This document shows, piece by piece, positions 1-11,334 of a DNA stretch of 64,000 bases. The notes under the pieces were generated by a model. It was not told the DNA's origin. It worked only from the letters and a program-made list of their open reading frames with translations, and ran no database searches. The translations under genes and the position numbers were made by a program. The stretch comes from Anisakis pegreffii (lineage: Eukaryota > Nematoda > Chromadorea > Rhabditida > Anisakidae): the NCBI GenBank assembly GCA_035041965.1, contig JAPYMA010002833.1:186001-250000 (forward strand). The letters are read 5' to 3'. Every line of letters begins with the position of its first letter. Position 1 is the first letter of the stretch.

Positions 1-2237
1 GGTGAGGTCGTTAGAAGTGTTTTCAATTCACATCATTCATTTAATGTTCATTAATTCAAGCAGTGAAGTGTGCCATATCAGTGGTTTAAACGAAATGTCG
101 TTCTTTGGCATTCGTTTCGAACGCAAGTGCGTTGGATTATGTGATTGATGAGGAGACAATCCCACAAATTAATCTCCTCAGCAAATTCGAGAATGAAATG
201 AGGCTTCCATGCATGATATGTTTTGCACTTGCACATCAAAACTGTGCACAGATCATAATGAACTGAAAACATCGGTGTATGTTTCGTACCCTGAACGATT
301 ATAGCACTTGGCTTATAAATATTTTTTTGCTGCAGGAACAAACACACCTTGAGAGTATTACTGGTCGTCCTTAAGGAGAATACTTCCGATTGGATTTTGA
401 TTTTCAATTGCCGTCCTTAATGGAACTGTCATGCATGTAAGCATACATCTTGAAAGGCTCAAGGATTTGCTCCCCATTCCACTATTCCAGTTATTTACTG
501 CGCTAAAATTATAAGATCTGCCATACATTGTTTGCATTCGTATTCTAAAGGAATGAAAGTTCAGATAAGCAGAAGTGAAAAACATCATTCTTCTATATCA
601 CATAGGAAGCGATATAGCATAAATCGCAAAACACTCAGTCTTCAAAAGGATTCCGTGAAGACAATGATTATAAAAAATAATCAACGTCTTTCGAGAATAG
701 CATCGCACTTCACTGTCAGATGTATTTAATCAGTTGCTTGATGTGTCCATTACCATACGATCTAGAATCCGGTCATTTATTTCAACAGATAATCGGGCGA
801 AGAAAACAATTAAACATGAAGGCAAGAGTCATACGTGTCGAGCTTCCTAGAGGTTATTAAACGAATATCTCGAATATAATAATGGAATGGGAATAGCGAT
901 AATAGATATAATAGTGATTATAGAGGGAATGAGCCATTTGGTCACGACGACGACTTCCGATGGCTGACGCAACTGTGTGACAAATATAATGCATACTTGC
1001 CGATCCAAGACTTTTACCAAGCATAATTATCCTATAAGCAGATAGTCGAAATGCATCAAGCAAGAAGACGATTTGCGTGAATGAAGCCAATAAACGCCCT
1101 ATTCAAGCATCGAATAGGTTATCAATTCTATTCATGTAACATTCAATTTCGGTGCCATATCGTCACTGAGAGCGGTTTGCATACGAAGCAAAGATCGTTG
1201 GAGGTGAGATATGTTGATGATGCATTGCAAAGCTCTTGCACGAGTATCTAACGCTTGCTCAAGGGACGGACCATAAATGAATTAACATTGAATATATGAA
1301 TGCAATTAAGTTGAATGTAACCTTCGTTGGGGTGTCATTAGCATCAAACATGAAACAATTTAAGTGTCAAGTTGCAACGTTCGCAAAATGAATTAATTGT
1401 TGCTTCTGCATTAAAAGACTGCGAATAATAATCATAACATATCAATGAAAATGTTCTCGCGATGACGCAGTGCAGAAAGGATGAAACCCACTCAATGTAT
1501 ATACCCACAGAGAATCACTTGTCATTCAAGCGTTTTCAACTTAGTATTACATAGATTAAACAGGACAGATTCTTCCTTCTTGTTCTGCTATCAATCTGTC
1601 CATTGAGAATGCCAGACGTTGCTTTTTATTGATCTTCGAATGTTATTGCAAAATTCATTCACACAAGAACGCGACGTCCTTCTTCAGCACGATTCAGATG
1701 TGATATGTTATGAATGTCTGAACATTTCGACTAGTTTCTTTTTTCGGATGAAATTAATATTCAATGTTGTCATGTTAACCGCGCAATCCCAGCCAAAAAC
1801 TTAACAAATTTGAAGAAAAGTACTAAATTCTAAAATTTCATTCCTTTTGATACTGTGAAACTCAACTTATGAGTTTTTATAAATCGAACGTAAGCGTGAG
1901 ACGATCTACTTAAAAGGCTGACAATAAAGCATGGAAAGGATCGGAAAAACAAATCCAACTAAACGTACAGGAGCGCATTCTGGGGGAGCTTCGCATTCTG
2001 GGGGAGATTATATGTCTCTGATATGATGGGGAGATGCTGAACGTTTTCATTTCAGAACATTTGTGAACGCCGATCGAACTGAATTTTCCTTGACGCATTC
2101 AAACGACAACCAAGTAATTTGCTGAATAGAAGCTTGCAATAGCGACTGACAACTCGGGAAAAGCGTGTCTTTCAAGCGAGGAAGTAAACTTCTTTTGGAT
2201 TAGCACTAAGCAATAAAAGAAGTTTGACCAAATTTGG

Positions 2238-2386
2238 TTATGTCCTTCATAGATTCAATTGCTAAACATTTAAATTGTCAGTCAATCGTTTCTTCTTGTT
2301 TGCATTAATTTGCATCTAATTTCAACATTCTCAGGAACAGATATCATTAATGTTCTCCAAGAAAATTGAATCTATGAAGGATATAA
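2238..2386. repeat. 23-base inverted repeat, 103-base spacer
   Basis: The arm at 2238-2260 matches the reverse complement of 2364-2386 at 22 of 23 bases. No obvious terminal motif or target-site duplication was seen. It may be a remnant of a fold-back or MITE-type element. Confidence 0.6.
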
Positions 2387-4693
2387 CGATTACCGATCTT
2401 CTCTCGTCATGAACCAAACACGCAATAAAAAGACAGACTGAGCAGTGAAGTTGACTGATCGAATACCAAATTCACTCATTGTGCTCTTCTTGTGGAACAA
2501 GTTGTCTGCAAGTATTTCAATGATAGAAGCTTATGAATCGAATTGCGCTACGTCTACCCTCACCTCAGACAATCGTTTCTGACAATGCAAATCACAACCA
2601 TAAGCCGGCAAATAAGCAAGAATACAACGTTCTAAGTTTCATCATATTCAGACATGTGAACTCAAAATAATACTGTGACGGTTCACAAGAAAAAGTAGAA
2701 AATTGAAATTCCGAGTGGAAAATTTTAGAGTAGCGATACGATTACATAAAAATTTTTGAAGCAATTCAAACTGATAGAATTAATCACATATGGAGCAGCA
2801 ATTCCATGCATACAGCAGATCATCGCCATTCTCGCTGAATAGTTTTAATTACTGCCTCTTCAACACTATTCGGCACAATCGTCTACACACGATTAAGCTT
2901 TTCAATAGGCCAATTGATATCAGTAGCTTCAATCGGCGACATACGCACACAATAAATCCATCTTTGAAATGCGGTGGTCGAAAGTGATGCGTATAAATGA
3001 ACAAATAAGGCATATTAGTAAGTATTTAATCGTTAAGATAGAAGCATTTATTGGTTGAGAAGCTCGAAGCCATGAAGCTTGCACGTATCGAATGTTGAAG
3101 TGATGCGCATGTGTTTGTGTGTGAATATTCAGAGATTAACATAACGCTGTAGTGATCGGGAACAATTGCTAAGCAACATTCGAGAATATAAACGAGTGCA
3201 ACAAGTATGTGAATGTTGTGCTGATGAGCGTTTGTATGGAGTTCGCTTCGAAAGGCTTTATGCAAGTAAGAGGCGTCAGCAGTTAAGTGGCCAATTTCAG
3301 AAGTGATGATGCATTGCAGTGCTTGATTCTTGTCGTTTTTCAAAACTTCAACTCATCCTTTAATCCTTTTATTCAGTGTGCGCTCATTCAGCACTTCTTT
3401 TCACAAGTTGCTCTTCTCGTTCATCGTCTACCTCTTCGTTCGATGCTCACTGGATCACTTCGATTATTTGCTTGCCATCAACGCTGCTGAGTACTCTCAA
3501 CTTTCCGTTACTATTAATAACTGCAACTTTTATACTTTTACTTTATAGCGAATCACATTCAACGTTGCAGGAAGGCTGGTAGTTATGTGATGTTCATCAG
3601 TGTTTTTCTTTGTTTTCACATGGTCATTGGTCATGCAACGAAACAATCTCAGTTCTGTCATGAGTTATTCCGAAAGATAAGTTGTCGTCACGCTTGGAAA
3701 GATGTGTAGAAATGATTGACTGTGAGATTTCAGGTTGTCAGGAAGATACGACTATTGATCGATAGATGGCTTTAGGAAGTGTCCGATGCGATAGTGTTAC
3801 CGATAGACCTCTGCTGTGGTCCACCGTAGGTGATTCTCAAACGTACATAGAGCCGAGTTATATGAAGTTGAGTGTCATTAATGACGTACGATACACATTG
3901 ATATGAATGATTTATAGGGATCAATTGCAATGAAACGCATTAATGAGCGATCAAAGCATTGCCATTCATAAAGCTAGCAATAAAGAAGATGGACTAGTCG
4001 ATTCATGAAGCGGTCATTGCATCTCTCGGGACCTTTTCAACAACACGCACACAGAGTGCTTCCCGGTCGGGTAACGAGATATCCGAGCTCTCGATGACCC
4101 GAGAGGCCAAGGCATTTATTGAGCACATGATTGATGCGGTAGTATTTGGATAATGCCAAACTGAAGTTGCATAATTATGGATGGCATCAATTGCGATGTG
4201 CCAGTGGAATATTGAACTTACAGAAGGGTATGGCTCAAACTTTTGCAACAGATGGTCATTTGAGCAGTCGTAGAAAAAGTTGTAATTCAGTTGGTGATGA
4301 ACGATTAAATCCTTCACGCAAAAAATGAGTTTCTATTAGAGCAGCATAAAGAAAATCCTCATAAGCATTGGAGCAAATTTTCTCTTTCGGGTTATCGAAT
4401 CACTCTGCAAACATTTTTGATTCGTATGGCGTTTCAATGATCGTTCAGAAAATGAACTGCGAGCAATGAATAGCATTTAAGGAGCTGAACTGCTGGAGAT
4501 TATAATCAAAATTTAAAAAAAACACTTAATGATGCAAAAAAGTCGGGTATGGGATAAACAACTGATCAATATTGGTGTTATGACTGGCGAAGGCCCATGA
4601 ACACATACATGCCTTACCCATGTTTAATTCATGGAATTTTCAAGCTCGACAATCATCTCGATCATTTGGATAAACATCCATTTCATTTGGCCA

Positions 4694-4773
4694 TACTAAA
4701 ATATCCACTTCACACAGCAGTATTTGAGATGATAATATTTCAAATAATGCTGTATGAAGTGGACAGTTTGGTA
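4694..4773. repeat. 37-base inverted repeat forming a hairpin
   Basis: Arms 4694-4730 and 4737-4773 are complementary at 31 of 37 positions with a 6-base loop. The symmetry explains why open frames run through this place on both strands and give similar peptides (a CPLHTA/YPLHTA motif followed by EVD). The frames are therefore a by-product of the repeat and not evidence of two genes. Confidence 0.75.
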
Positions 4774-7700
4774 ATACTGACGTGCCTAGATTTGTTGGTT
4801 TTTGAAAAGAGGCAAGTGGGAGCAATAGACCATTGATTTGGAAACTGCAAAAATTACTGTGAAGAAAACGTTTCAATGAAATGTCAAACTAAATAAGATT
4901 GCGCAAAAGTGAAGGAGATGATAGCAAAAAAGAACTGGATTACAAGAGAGGGAGTTTTTGAAATGGCAGCGTAACTGATGTGATGTGAGTTGTCAGAAAA
5001 TGTTCAAAAATTCAGCTTGGATGATGTCTACTCGAAAGCAATATGTCTCATATTCCCTATAGGGCACTACCGCCATGGCAGCTCTCGACATGTAGCTGGT
5101 CGCTGACTTCATACATTCGCACAACATAACAATGAGTCTCGACTACTGCATTCGTGCGATTTGCATTCATGCGAAATTAAAGAAGCGCATGCATGCGATC
5201 TCTTAATGGTCATTGAATTCTGATTTGAATCAATCGCATCTATAGATCAGCCGAAACAAAAAAAAAGTTGACAGCCGTTCCAAGAAGCCATAATTCAAGG
5301 CGAAAAATTTTTGTGTTAATCAATCGAGCTGTGTCTCGATATTGTTGAATAATTTCCGACTCAAAGAGCGTTTGCATTAACTGACGAGATTGCAAATGCA
5401 GTCTAAACAGCAGACTTGTTCGCCAAAGACAGTTGATTGATATAAATGTTGTTATTGATCAACATTCGGTTGATTCGGCGTAACTCACTAGGATTCATCG
5501 TCTCGCATTATTCCTATCAAGCAGTTAGCAGTTGAATGAAATCAGAAGTATGCACAGACAGATCCTTCAACGAATATTCTGAAACATCTGTCACAAATGG
5601 TAAAACTTCAGAAGCAGTACTCTGTGATTTGGTAGACTCATCCGTGCATGTATTAACAGAATTCTGCGGCATCATTTGGCTCGTGACTCAATTGGATTCG
5701 ATTTACGCTAGACTTTAGAACTTTAGAGTTCTGAAGTTGTCAAAAAAGTAGAATTTTGGGCATTATTATGAGAAGAAACTATTTTCGAGAATTTTTAGGC
5801 CGGAGCAGTCACGAACTGACACCCTGCCATTTGTAGATAAAGATTTCTTGCTTTCGAAAACAAATTGTTCCACCGGAATTCAGCGTTACTCACTGCGTCA
5901 TCTTTGAGCGCGCTATCTGCGTGATCTGATGAGAACTTACTCGTCAAAAATGCTCATGATTAGCTTGCGCATGGGCTTCATTGATACGATTGGAAACTAT
6001 ATTATTTGAGAATTGCACGATCATAGGTCGAACAATTTCATCAATAAGGATGAGTGTTGCTGTCATACCACTTAAAGTAAATGATACTTGAGAGTTGCCT
6101 ATAATATACCCGGTATGCTCGAAGTATATATAAAGAATTTGAGGATGAATAGCGCTTTGGTGAAGAATATTTCGAGGGATCAGAAGTGACATAAAGTATA
6201 AATGATTAGTACTTTCATGATGGAATGTAAAGCAACTTTTTCAGAATTTTGGGGCGTAGAGTACGTTTTACAATATAGTTTTGGGGACAAAAATATAGTT
6301 TCAAAAACTTATGGGTTGTAAAAAGTAAAGCTTAAAAGTTTTCGGCACATTGACAACGCTAATGAGAAGACTCAAATACGAATTGAACTGTTAGTCCTCG
6401 ACGACGGATGCAAGCAAGTCGATTGAGAAAATGCTATGAAGAATTCAATGACTATTGTTTGGGCGTTTCTCATGGCTCATACTTTGCAACACAAAACTCG
6501 AATACTAGTTGATCATTGTTGAGCAAAGTCCGGAAGTTGAACACTGAGACATCATTGATCCTAATCGGCAGTTAATGAACACATTTTGTCGCTGAGCAAA
6601 TTTTTTCATGTCCGAGACACGAATCGTTAAAACTTATAAGTTTCACTTGATTATCATTCTGCTCAAGATTTACGCTGAAACCTCAATAAATAAAGCGAGA
6701 TTACGGAAGGTATTCTAAGTGCAGGACGATGTTAGGTCTGAAAATGATGATTGGTTCAAAGAATACCGATGAGAATATGAAAAGTAACGATCAAGATCTG
6801 AAAACATACAAATGAACATGAGAAACTCAATTACTACTTCAAACATTAGGGCTGACCTTTTGTTCCGCATACGCTGTTTACAAGTGATCTTCAATGATTT
6901 ATGTTCACTGCGTGATCTCAAGGGAGTTATTACTCATTTCGAGAGTCCATGCTGCTCTGCAATGACCATAGGTTCCACTTCTTAGAAATCAGTTGAACAT
7001 TCAATCTCTGACGAAATTAAGTCATACGTTGGAAAATTTGATAGCCACTAGGATTTACAATCAAATATAATAAGTTCTACTCATGCTAATGCGACACTCG
7101 AGAAACGGATGAAATTTCACTGAAGATGGTGAGATAACATCTCGAAAACTTGCTAATAACATGAGAGTACGAATTCACGATGCAAATGAGATGTTAAAAA
7201 GTTACTGCTAGAGCAACGAAACGCACACAACTTTTGCAGATTTGCAGTCGCATTGCGGAAAACTTCAAACCGTTCCTTCGTCGGCAATCATAGGCCTTTA
7301 TAATCATGATCAATTTCATCCCTCTTCAAGTGGCTGCAAGCACTGTTAGCCACTAATGATGTATATCAGACTTGATGGTTTGAATATCTCAAAGAAACTC
7401 AGAAAAGTACGAAAGATCAGTTTTGCTGCTGCTGCAAACAATTTCATCGCAAGGCTTCGCTTATGATGGATTTGTGTGGACTATGATGATGGATTTGAAT
7501 GATCTGTGTGGATTAAACTGTGCTGCATCCGTGGCTCAAATCCGATAATGGGTTGAATCCGTTCAAACGATCACATCTTGCCAATGTCGGAACGTTAATC
7601 TCTCTCTGCAGAATCAACATGAACAATCTCGAAACTGATTTAGCACTGGTAGATATCCTCAAAAACATTGATAGCAAACAAAATAACACAGCAAATGTTT

Positions 7701-8741
7701 GCGTTTCATTCGTTGGCATTATGAAATTAAACGAGCCGAAAAATTTATCAGCGATTCGATTCGTTTTTCTGAACGCAAATTGAAATTTCGGCGTCCAGCA
7801 AAAACGGACGAACGAACACTCAATCAATTTTGTGAACGCATATTGAATTACGAATAGATGGTAAACTCTTTTATTCGGTTGGTGCAATGTTTTTCAACAG
7901 ATGATGAGATGATACCGTCCGAAATTGCATCGCTTGATTCACAGACTAGAGCACACCGATGGAGGATAATCAGAATTGAACATCTATTTGCAAACGAAAT
8001 TGACTACTCTCCCTTGTGTAACGCATCACCGAAATATTTTTTTCGGATTATGTAATTGAATAAAATGTGAAGCGACAATTTTGCACAGTCTATGATAAAT
8101 TCAGCCTGCATCAGAAAATGAATGTAGCGTAATTGCAGCTGTTGATAGCCAGCAATAAACAGCGTTCAGTCATAACGGTCGAGCGCTATGCCCTTGATTT
8201 CAAAATGTAGCTTCTATGGGTGATTCACATCAGTAATTGAAAAAAATACTTGGTGAATGCAGTGAGAAACACTGTATGAGCTGGAAATTTAAAATTTTGT
8301 GAAATTATTATATTTTAACGCAATGCATTATGCGGAAATTTCATCGTTCACTTTCGATGCTCACAATCGGCTATTCCTGTTTACTGTGTTGCGTACTCAA
8401 ATCACCTCTGGGATATTTTCACGTCAATGAACTTTCCTTCAGCGTGAGGTTACGTATGAGCATTAAATCCTAACTCTTGATCTAATGAAGTCGAATCAGA
8501 TTGCGTAAGAAAACGAGTATAGTCTGCAGAGATTTGCAGGCCGCTTTCATAGTTTCGAGTCATGAGACCAGCACAGGCAAAATACAAACGCTTACCAAAA
8601 ATGAACAAACCTATCACATCGAATAGATGTAAAATCGTACGAACACGTCAGAGCAATCATTGGCAAGCGTTGCCCTTCAATTAAGCTTTTCCAGTTCTGC
8701 ACTCTAATCAAGACTATTGATGGCGATTGCTCAACAAAATT

Positions 8742-8963
8742 TTATTTCTGCTTAATGAAACTGATTTCGTCGGAACCCGTTGAGAGAAGAATTTGCTTCC
8801 TAACAAGAAAACTGTGTAGTGCGTTCGCGTATGATCGAATAAGTGGATCGGGCTGCCGGCATTCCTCAATCAAACATCCATTGTCGTCGACATTGGCACC
8901 AAAATGACTGCAAAGAGCGCAATCAATGGCTCCATTCTCGCAAGAATTCATTACACAACCCAT
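8742..8963 (-). other. Possible coding segment, cysteine-rich (antistasin-like spacing)
   Basis: A 73-codon open frame has six cysteines in its first 36 codons. The part reading DCALC, then a DDNGC block, then EEC and a CRQPDP end recalls the C-x(2)-C ... GC-x(n)-C layout of antistasin-type and related extracellular modules. This is resemblance by eye only, and one expected cysteine is missing. An in-frame stop lies directly before the first ATG. A reasonable acceptor (CTCTTTGCAG) exists inside the frame, but no partner exon with matching phase was found. It could be an isolated exon, a decayed gene or chance. Confidence 0.2.
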
Positions 8964-9136
8964 TCAGTACCAATACTGCCATCGATTAATGCCAAATTTT
9001 GCACTACTTTTTACCGATAATCATGAAATTTGCAAACACGATCTGAGAGCATTCAGTTGAGTCGAATTAGATGCCAAGAATAGGCGTTTGAGTTTGATGA
9101 GAGCGGATGCAACATCTGTTTTGGATGGCATGAACT

Positions 9137-9221
9137 CGCATGAATGGTAAGTGATCAAATCACATGAGTGATAAGTGATCAAATCGCAGGAATGATCAGT
9201 GATCAAATCGCATGAATGATC
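9137..9221. repeat. 24-base tandem repeat, about 3.5 copies
   Basis: Units start at 9137, 9161, 9185 and 9209 (the last partial) and share a core of AGTGATCAAAT. Because 24 is a multiple of three, the minus-strand frame running through it (9356-9021) encodes a repeated eight-residue unit of HSCDLITY type. Whether that frame is translated is unknown. Confidence 0.85.
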
Positions 9222-10277
9222 CGAAACCATAGTGATTAGTGTTCGTCCGATGAAGGAATTCAGCCGCTGGAAGCTTTCCATACTGGATAGCAACTGAAGT
9301 GCTTCTTGATCCTCTGAACCGGCTTTATGCGAGTGAAGTGCAATAATTTTTCTCATATCTCATGAAAAACACACCGCTTCTATCATTAATGAGTGACGTT
9401 GGATTAGTTGCATATCAGATAATCTGATTTCTAATTTCGTCGTTGAATTGAAGGAGAGACATTCGGCGGTGCGAAGGCGTCGGATATCGTTCGAAAGAGT
9501 TGATGATGTTATGTAAATTGAGTTGCGTTCAAGTTCATTAGGCAACGATTCATGCGGTTTGTCATTGAATCATGCTCTCAACAGCACGAACAACCAGCTG
9601 CTGTACTCTGCATGCGCTACGATTTGATTAATTCCTTAATTTTCAACATTCAAACAGGCTTGCATAAAGAGAGTACGGACACGGTCAAGTGCTGTTCAGT
9701 AATCAACGCATTCCATCCGTGTTGGTTGATACGACACATTTTTGTATGCAAAGAAAACGACGGAAACTGTGAAAAGCACTGCTTTCTGCTCAACTAAAAA
9801 TTTGTCCTTTGATCAAAAAATTGATTTGCGAGAAAATTCGCTACACAAAAGGTGTAATTTGTAATGTAGTTGGGTTGAATTTTTACGCGTCTAAACGCAC
9901 TGATGGATGAAGTTCAAATTTCTGAACCTTTTCAATCTCACTTTCGAGAACTGTGCTTTTGTTAATTGGACGAAGTAACCTTTTCAAAAGATCATCGAAG
10001 AAAATTATGTTGAAGTGTGGTGCCATCTGCACTATAACAAGAGAAAAAGGAAACAATTTGACGCAGCGATTTGAGGGATATTTTCGAATCGGAAACCGCA
10101 TTTTTGGATTGGAAGAGCTTGCATATTCCGAAGTTGAAAAGCATCGCGACATAAGCGGAAGACAATTAGACACAGCTATTTTTAGAGTAATTTTTAAACC
10201 GAAATTTTGCATGATTACTTCTAGGAAATATGGCGGTTTTCTTTGTTGTTGGGATCCTAGGAATTACGATATTCGAA

Positions 10278-11040
10278 AGAATTTGTCACTCTGAGGTGCG
10301 CCTGCATATTAATACTCCTGAAATTTACAAGAATTTCGAACAACGAAAGCAGAAAATAGTCATTATTCAGTAGGTCATCAGTAGAACATCACGGGTCTCT
10401 TCCAAACCAACCACGATTGCGATCATTTTCAGTTGCTGATCTGTTTGATAGTTTACCTACTGGCATGTTGTTGTTTTCATTCAAAAAAAATTGTCACTCT
10501 CAGGTGCGCCTGCGTATTAGCGCTCCTGAAGTTTTTTTTAAGAATTCATTCAGTTTTCTTTGCAACACGTCAGCCAGTTCACAAGAGACAATGCTGAATT
10601 ACTGATATGAATAAGCTAGATAATATGCATACATTTATGCATGCACATTACAACAAAATAAGCATCTCCAAGTTAAATTTGAATTCGCACCTCTATGAGT
10701 TAAATGTTCGGTAACTTGAGATAGAATTGTAGGTGCCATCCTAAGCTGATTATAACAACACCGAGAAGCATTTGGAATTTCGTGAAACAGACTCGGACTA
10801 TCTTCTGAAAATTTTGTGATTGCTTCTAGGCTTGTATTTTAAATGAAACGGCATCGAGAAGTATGTTTGCATTTGTCAAGAATTTGGGTTAGTTTATTTT
10901 CATGAATCTTCTGTATTAACATCCACTCAATTTAGCAGTTGTTTTCAAATGTAGCCACTGATCTGATTTGTTACGCAATTGTTGCATGCACATATGAAAG
11001 CAGAAAATAGTTATTATTCAGGAGGTCATCGAGAGGTATG
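10278..11040. repeat. Cluster of short dispersed direct repeats
   Basis: Two related sequences of about 55 bases start near 10280 and 10490; both contain GTCACTCT, then AGGTGCGCCTGC, then CTCCTGAA. A second pair at about 10345-10385 and 10996-11035 shares AAAGCAGAAAATAGT and then AGGTCATC. The order suggests a duplicated and diverged unit. No coding sequence was recognised in it. Confidence 0.65.
10893..10898 (-). terminator. Candidate polyadenylation signal AATAAA
   Basis: This is the nearest AATAAA I noticed on the minus strand downstream of the stop codon at 11335, about 440 bases away. Position is the only evidence. Confidence 0.25.
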
Positions 11041-11334
11041 TTCGTATTTAAGAGCTGATTTATACATCGATAAGACAATTCACAAAATCGCATCACAACG
11101 AAAACTATAACAGCAAGTTTAATGTAAGAGCTGATTTGGCTCACTTCAATTTCAAACAACAACTTGGCTTTTTTTCCATAATTTTATAAAATCTTCAGTG
11201 ATACGTTTTTTCTGCCATACAGTGTCGTTGATTGTTCAATATTAGAGCTGGTGGATAAGAGGTAATGCATAGAGTAAATATGTTTCTCTAGATTCATTCT
11301 ACATTGCTGCATCACTCGTCTCAATTACCTGAAG

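Larger units (their letters stand above)
1..11334. other. Gene-poor flank, no provable gene
   Basis: No reading frame here could be extended into a spliced gene with recognisable domains. The longest open frames are about 80-125 codons, often on both strands at once, as expected by chance in such DNA. Segments that look slightly more like exons are at 4003-4317, 8742-8963 and 9021-9356 on the minus strand and 9953-10294 on the plus strand; none joins to neighbours with matching splice phase. Repeats at 2238-2386, 4694-4773, 9137-9221 and 10278-11040 are listed separately. The stretch could hold distal regulatory DNA, non-coding RNA or exons too short to see by eye. Confidence 0.5.

Noticed and set aside
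4003..4317. Minus-strand frame ending ALASRVIESSDISLPDREAL plus 16 more residues, locally GC-rich
   Set aside because: The end looks exon-like and an acceptor (CAACTTCAG) precedes it, but no upstream exon with a start codon and matching phase was found, so it is not listed as a gene.
4597..4876. Opposing 79- and 78-codon frames
   Set aside because: They are produced by the inverted repeat at 4694-4773.
6221..6237. Stretch TGGAATGTAAAG resembling the 5' part of miR-1
   Set aside because: The match stops after 12 bases and I see no complementary arm that would form a precursor hairpin.
7513..7887. Overlapping 124-codon minus-strand and 87-codon plus-strand frames
   Set aside because: Both strands are open over the same bases, no splice partners fit, and neither protein shows a recognisable motif.
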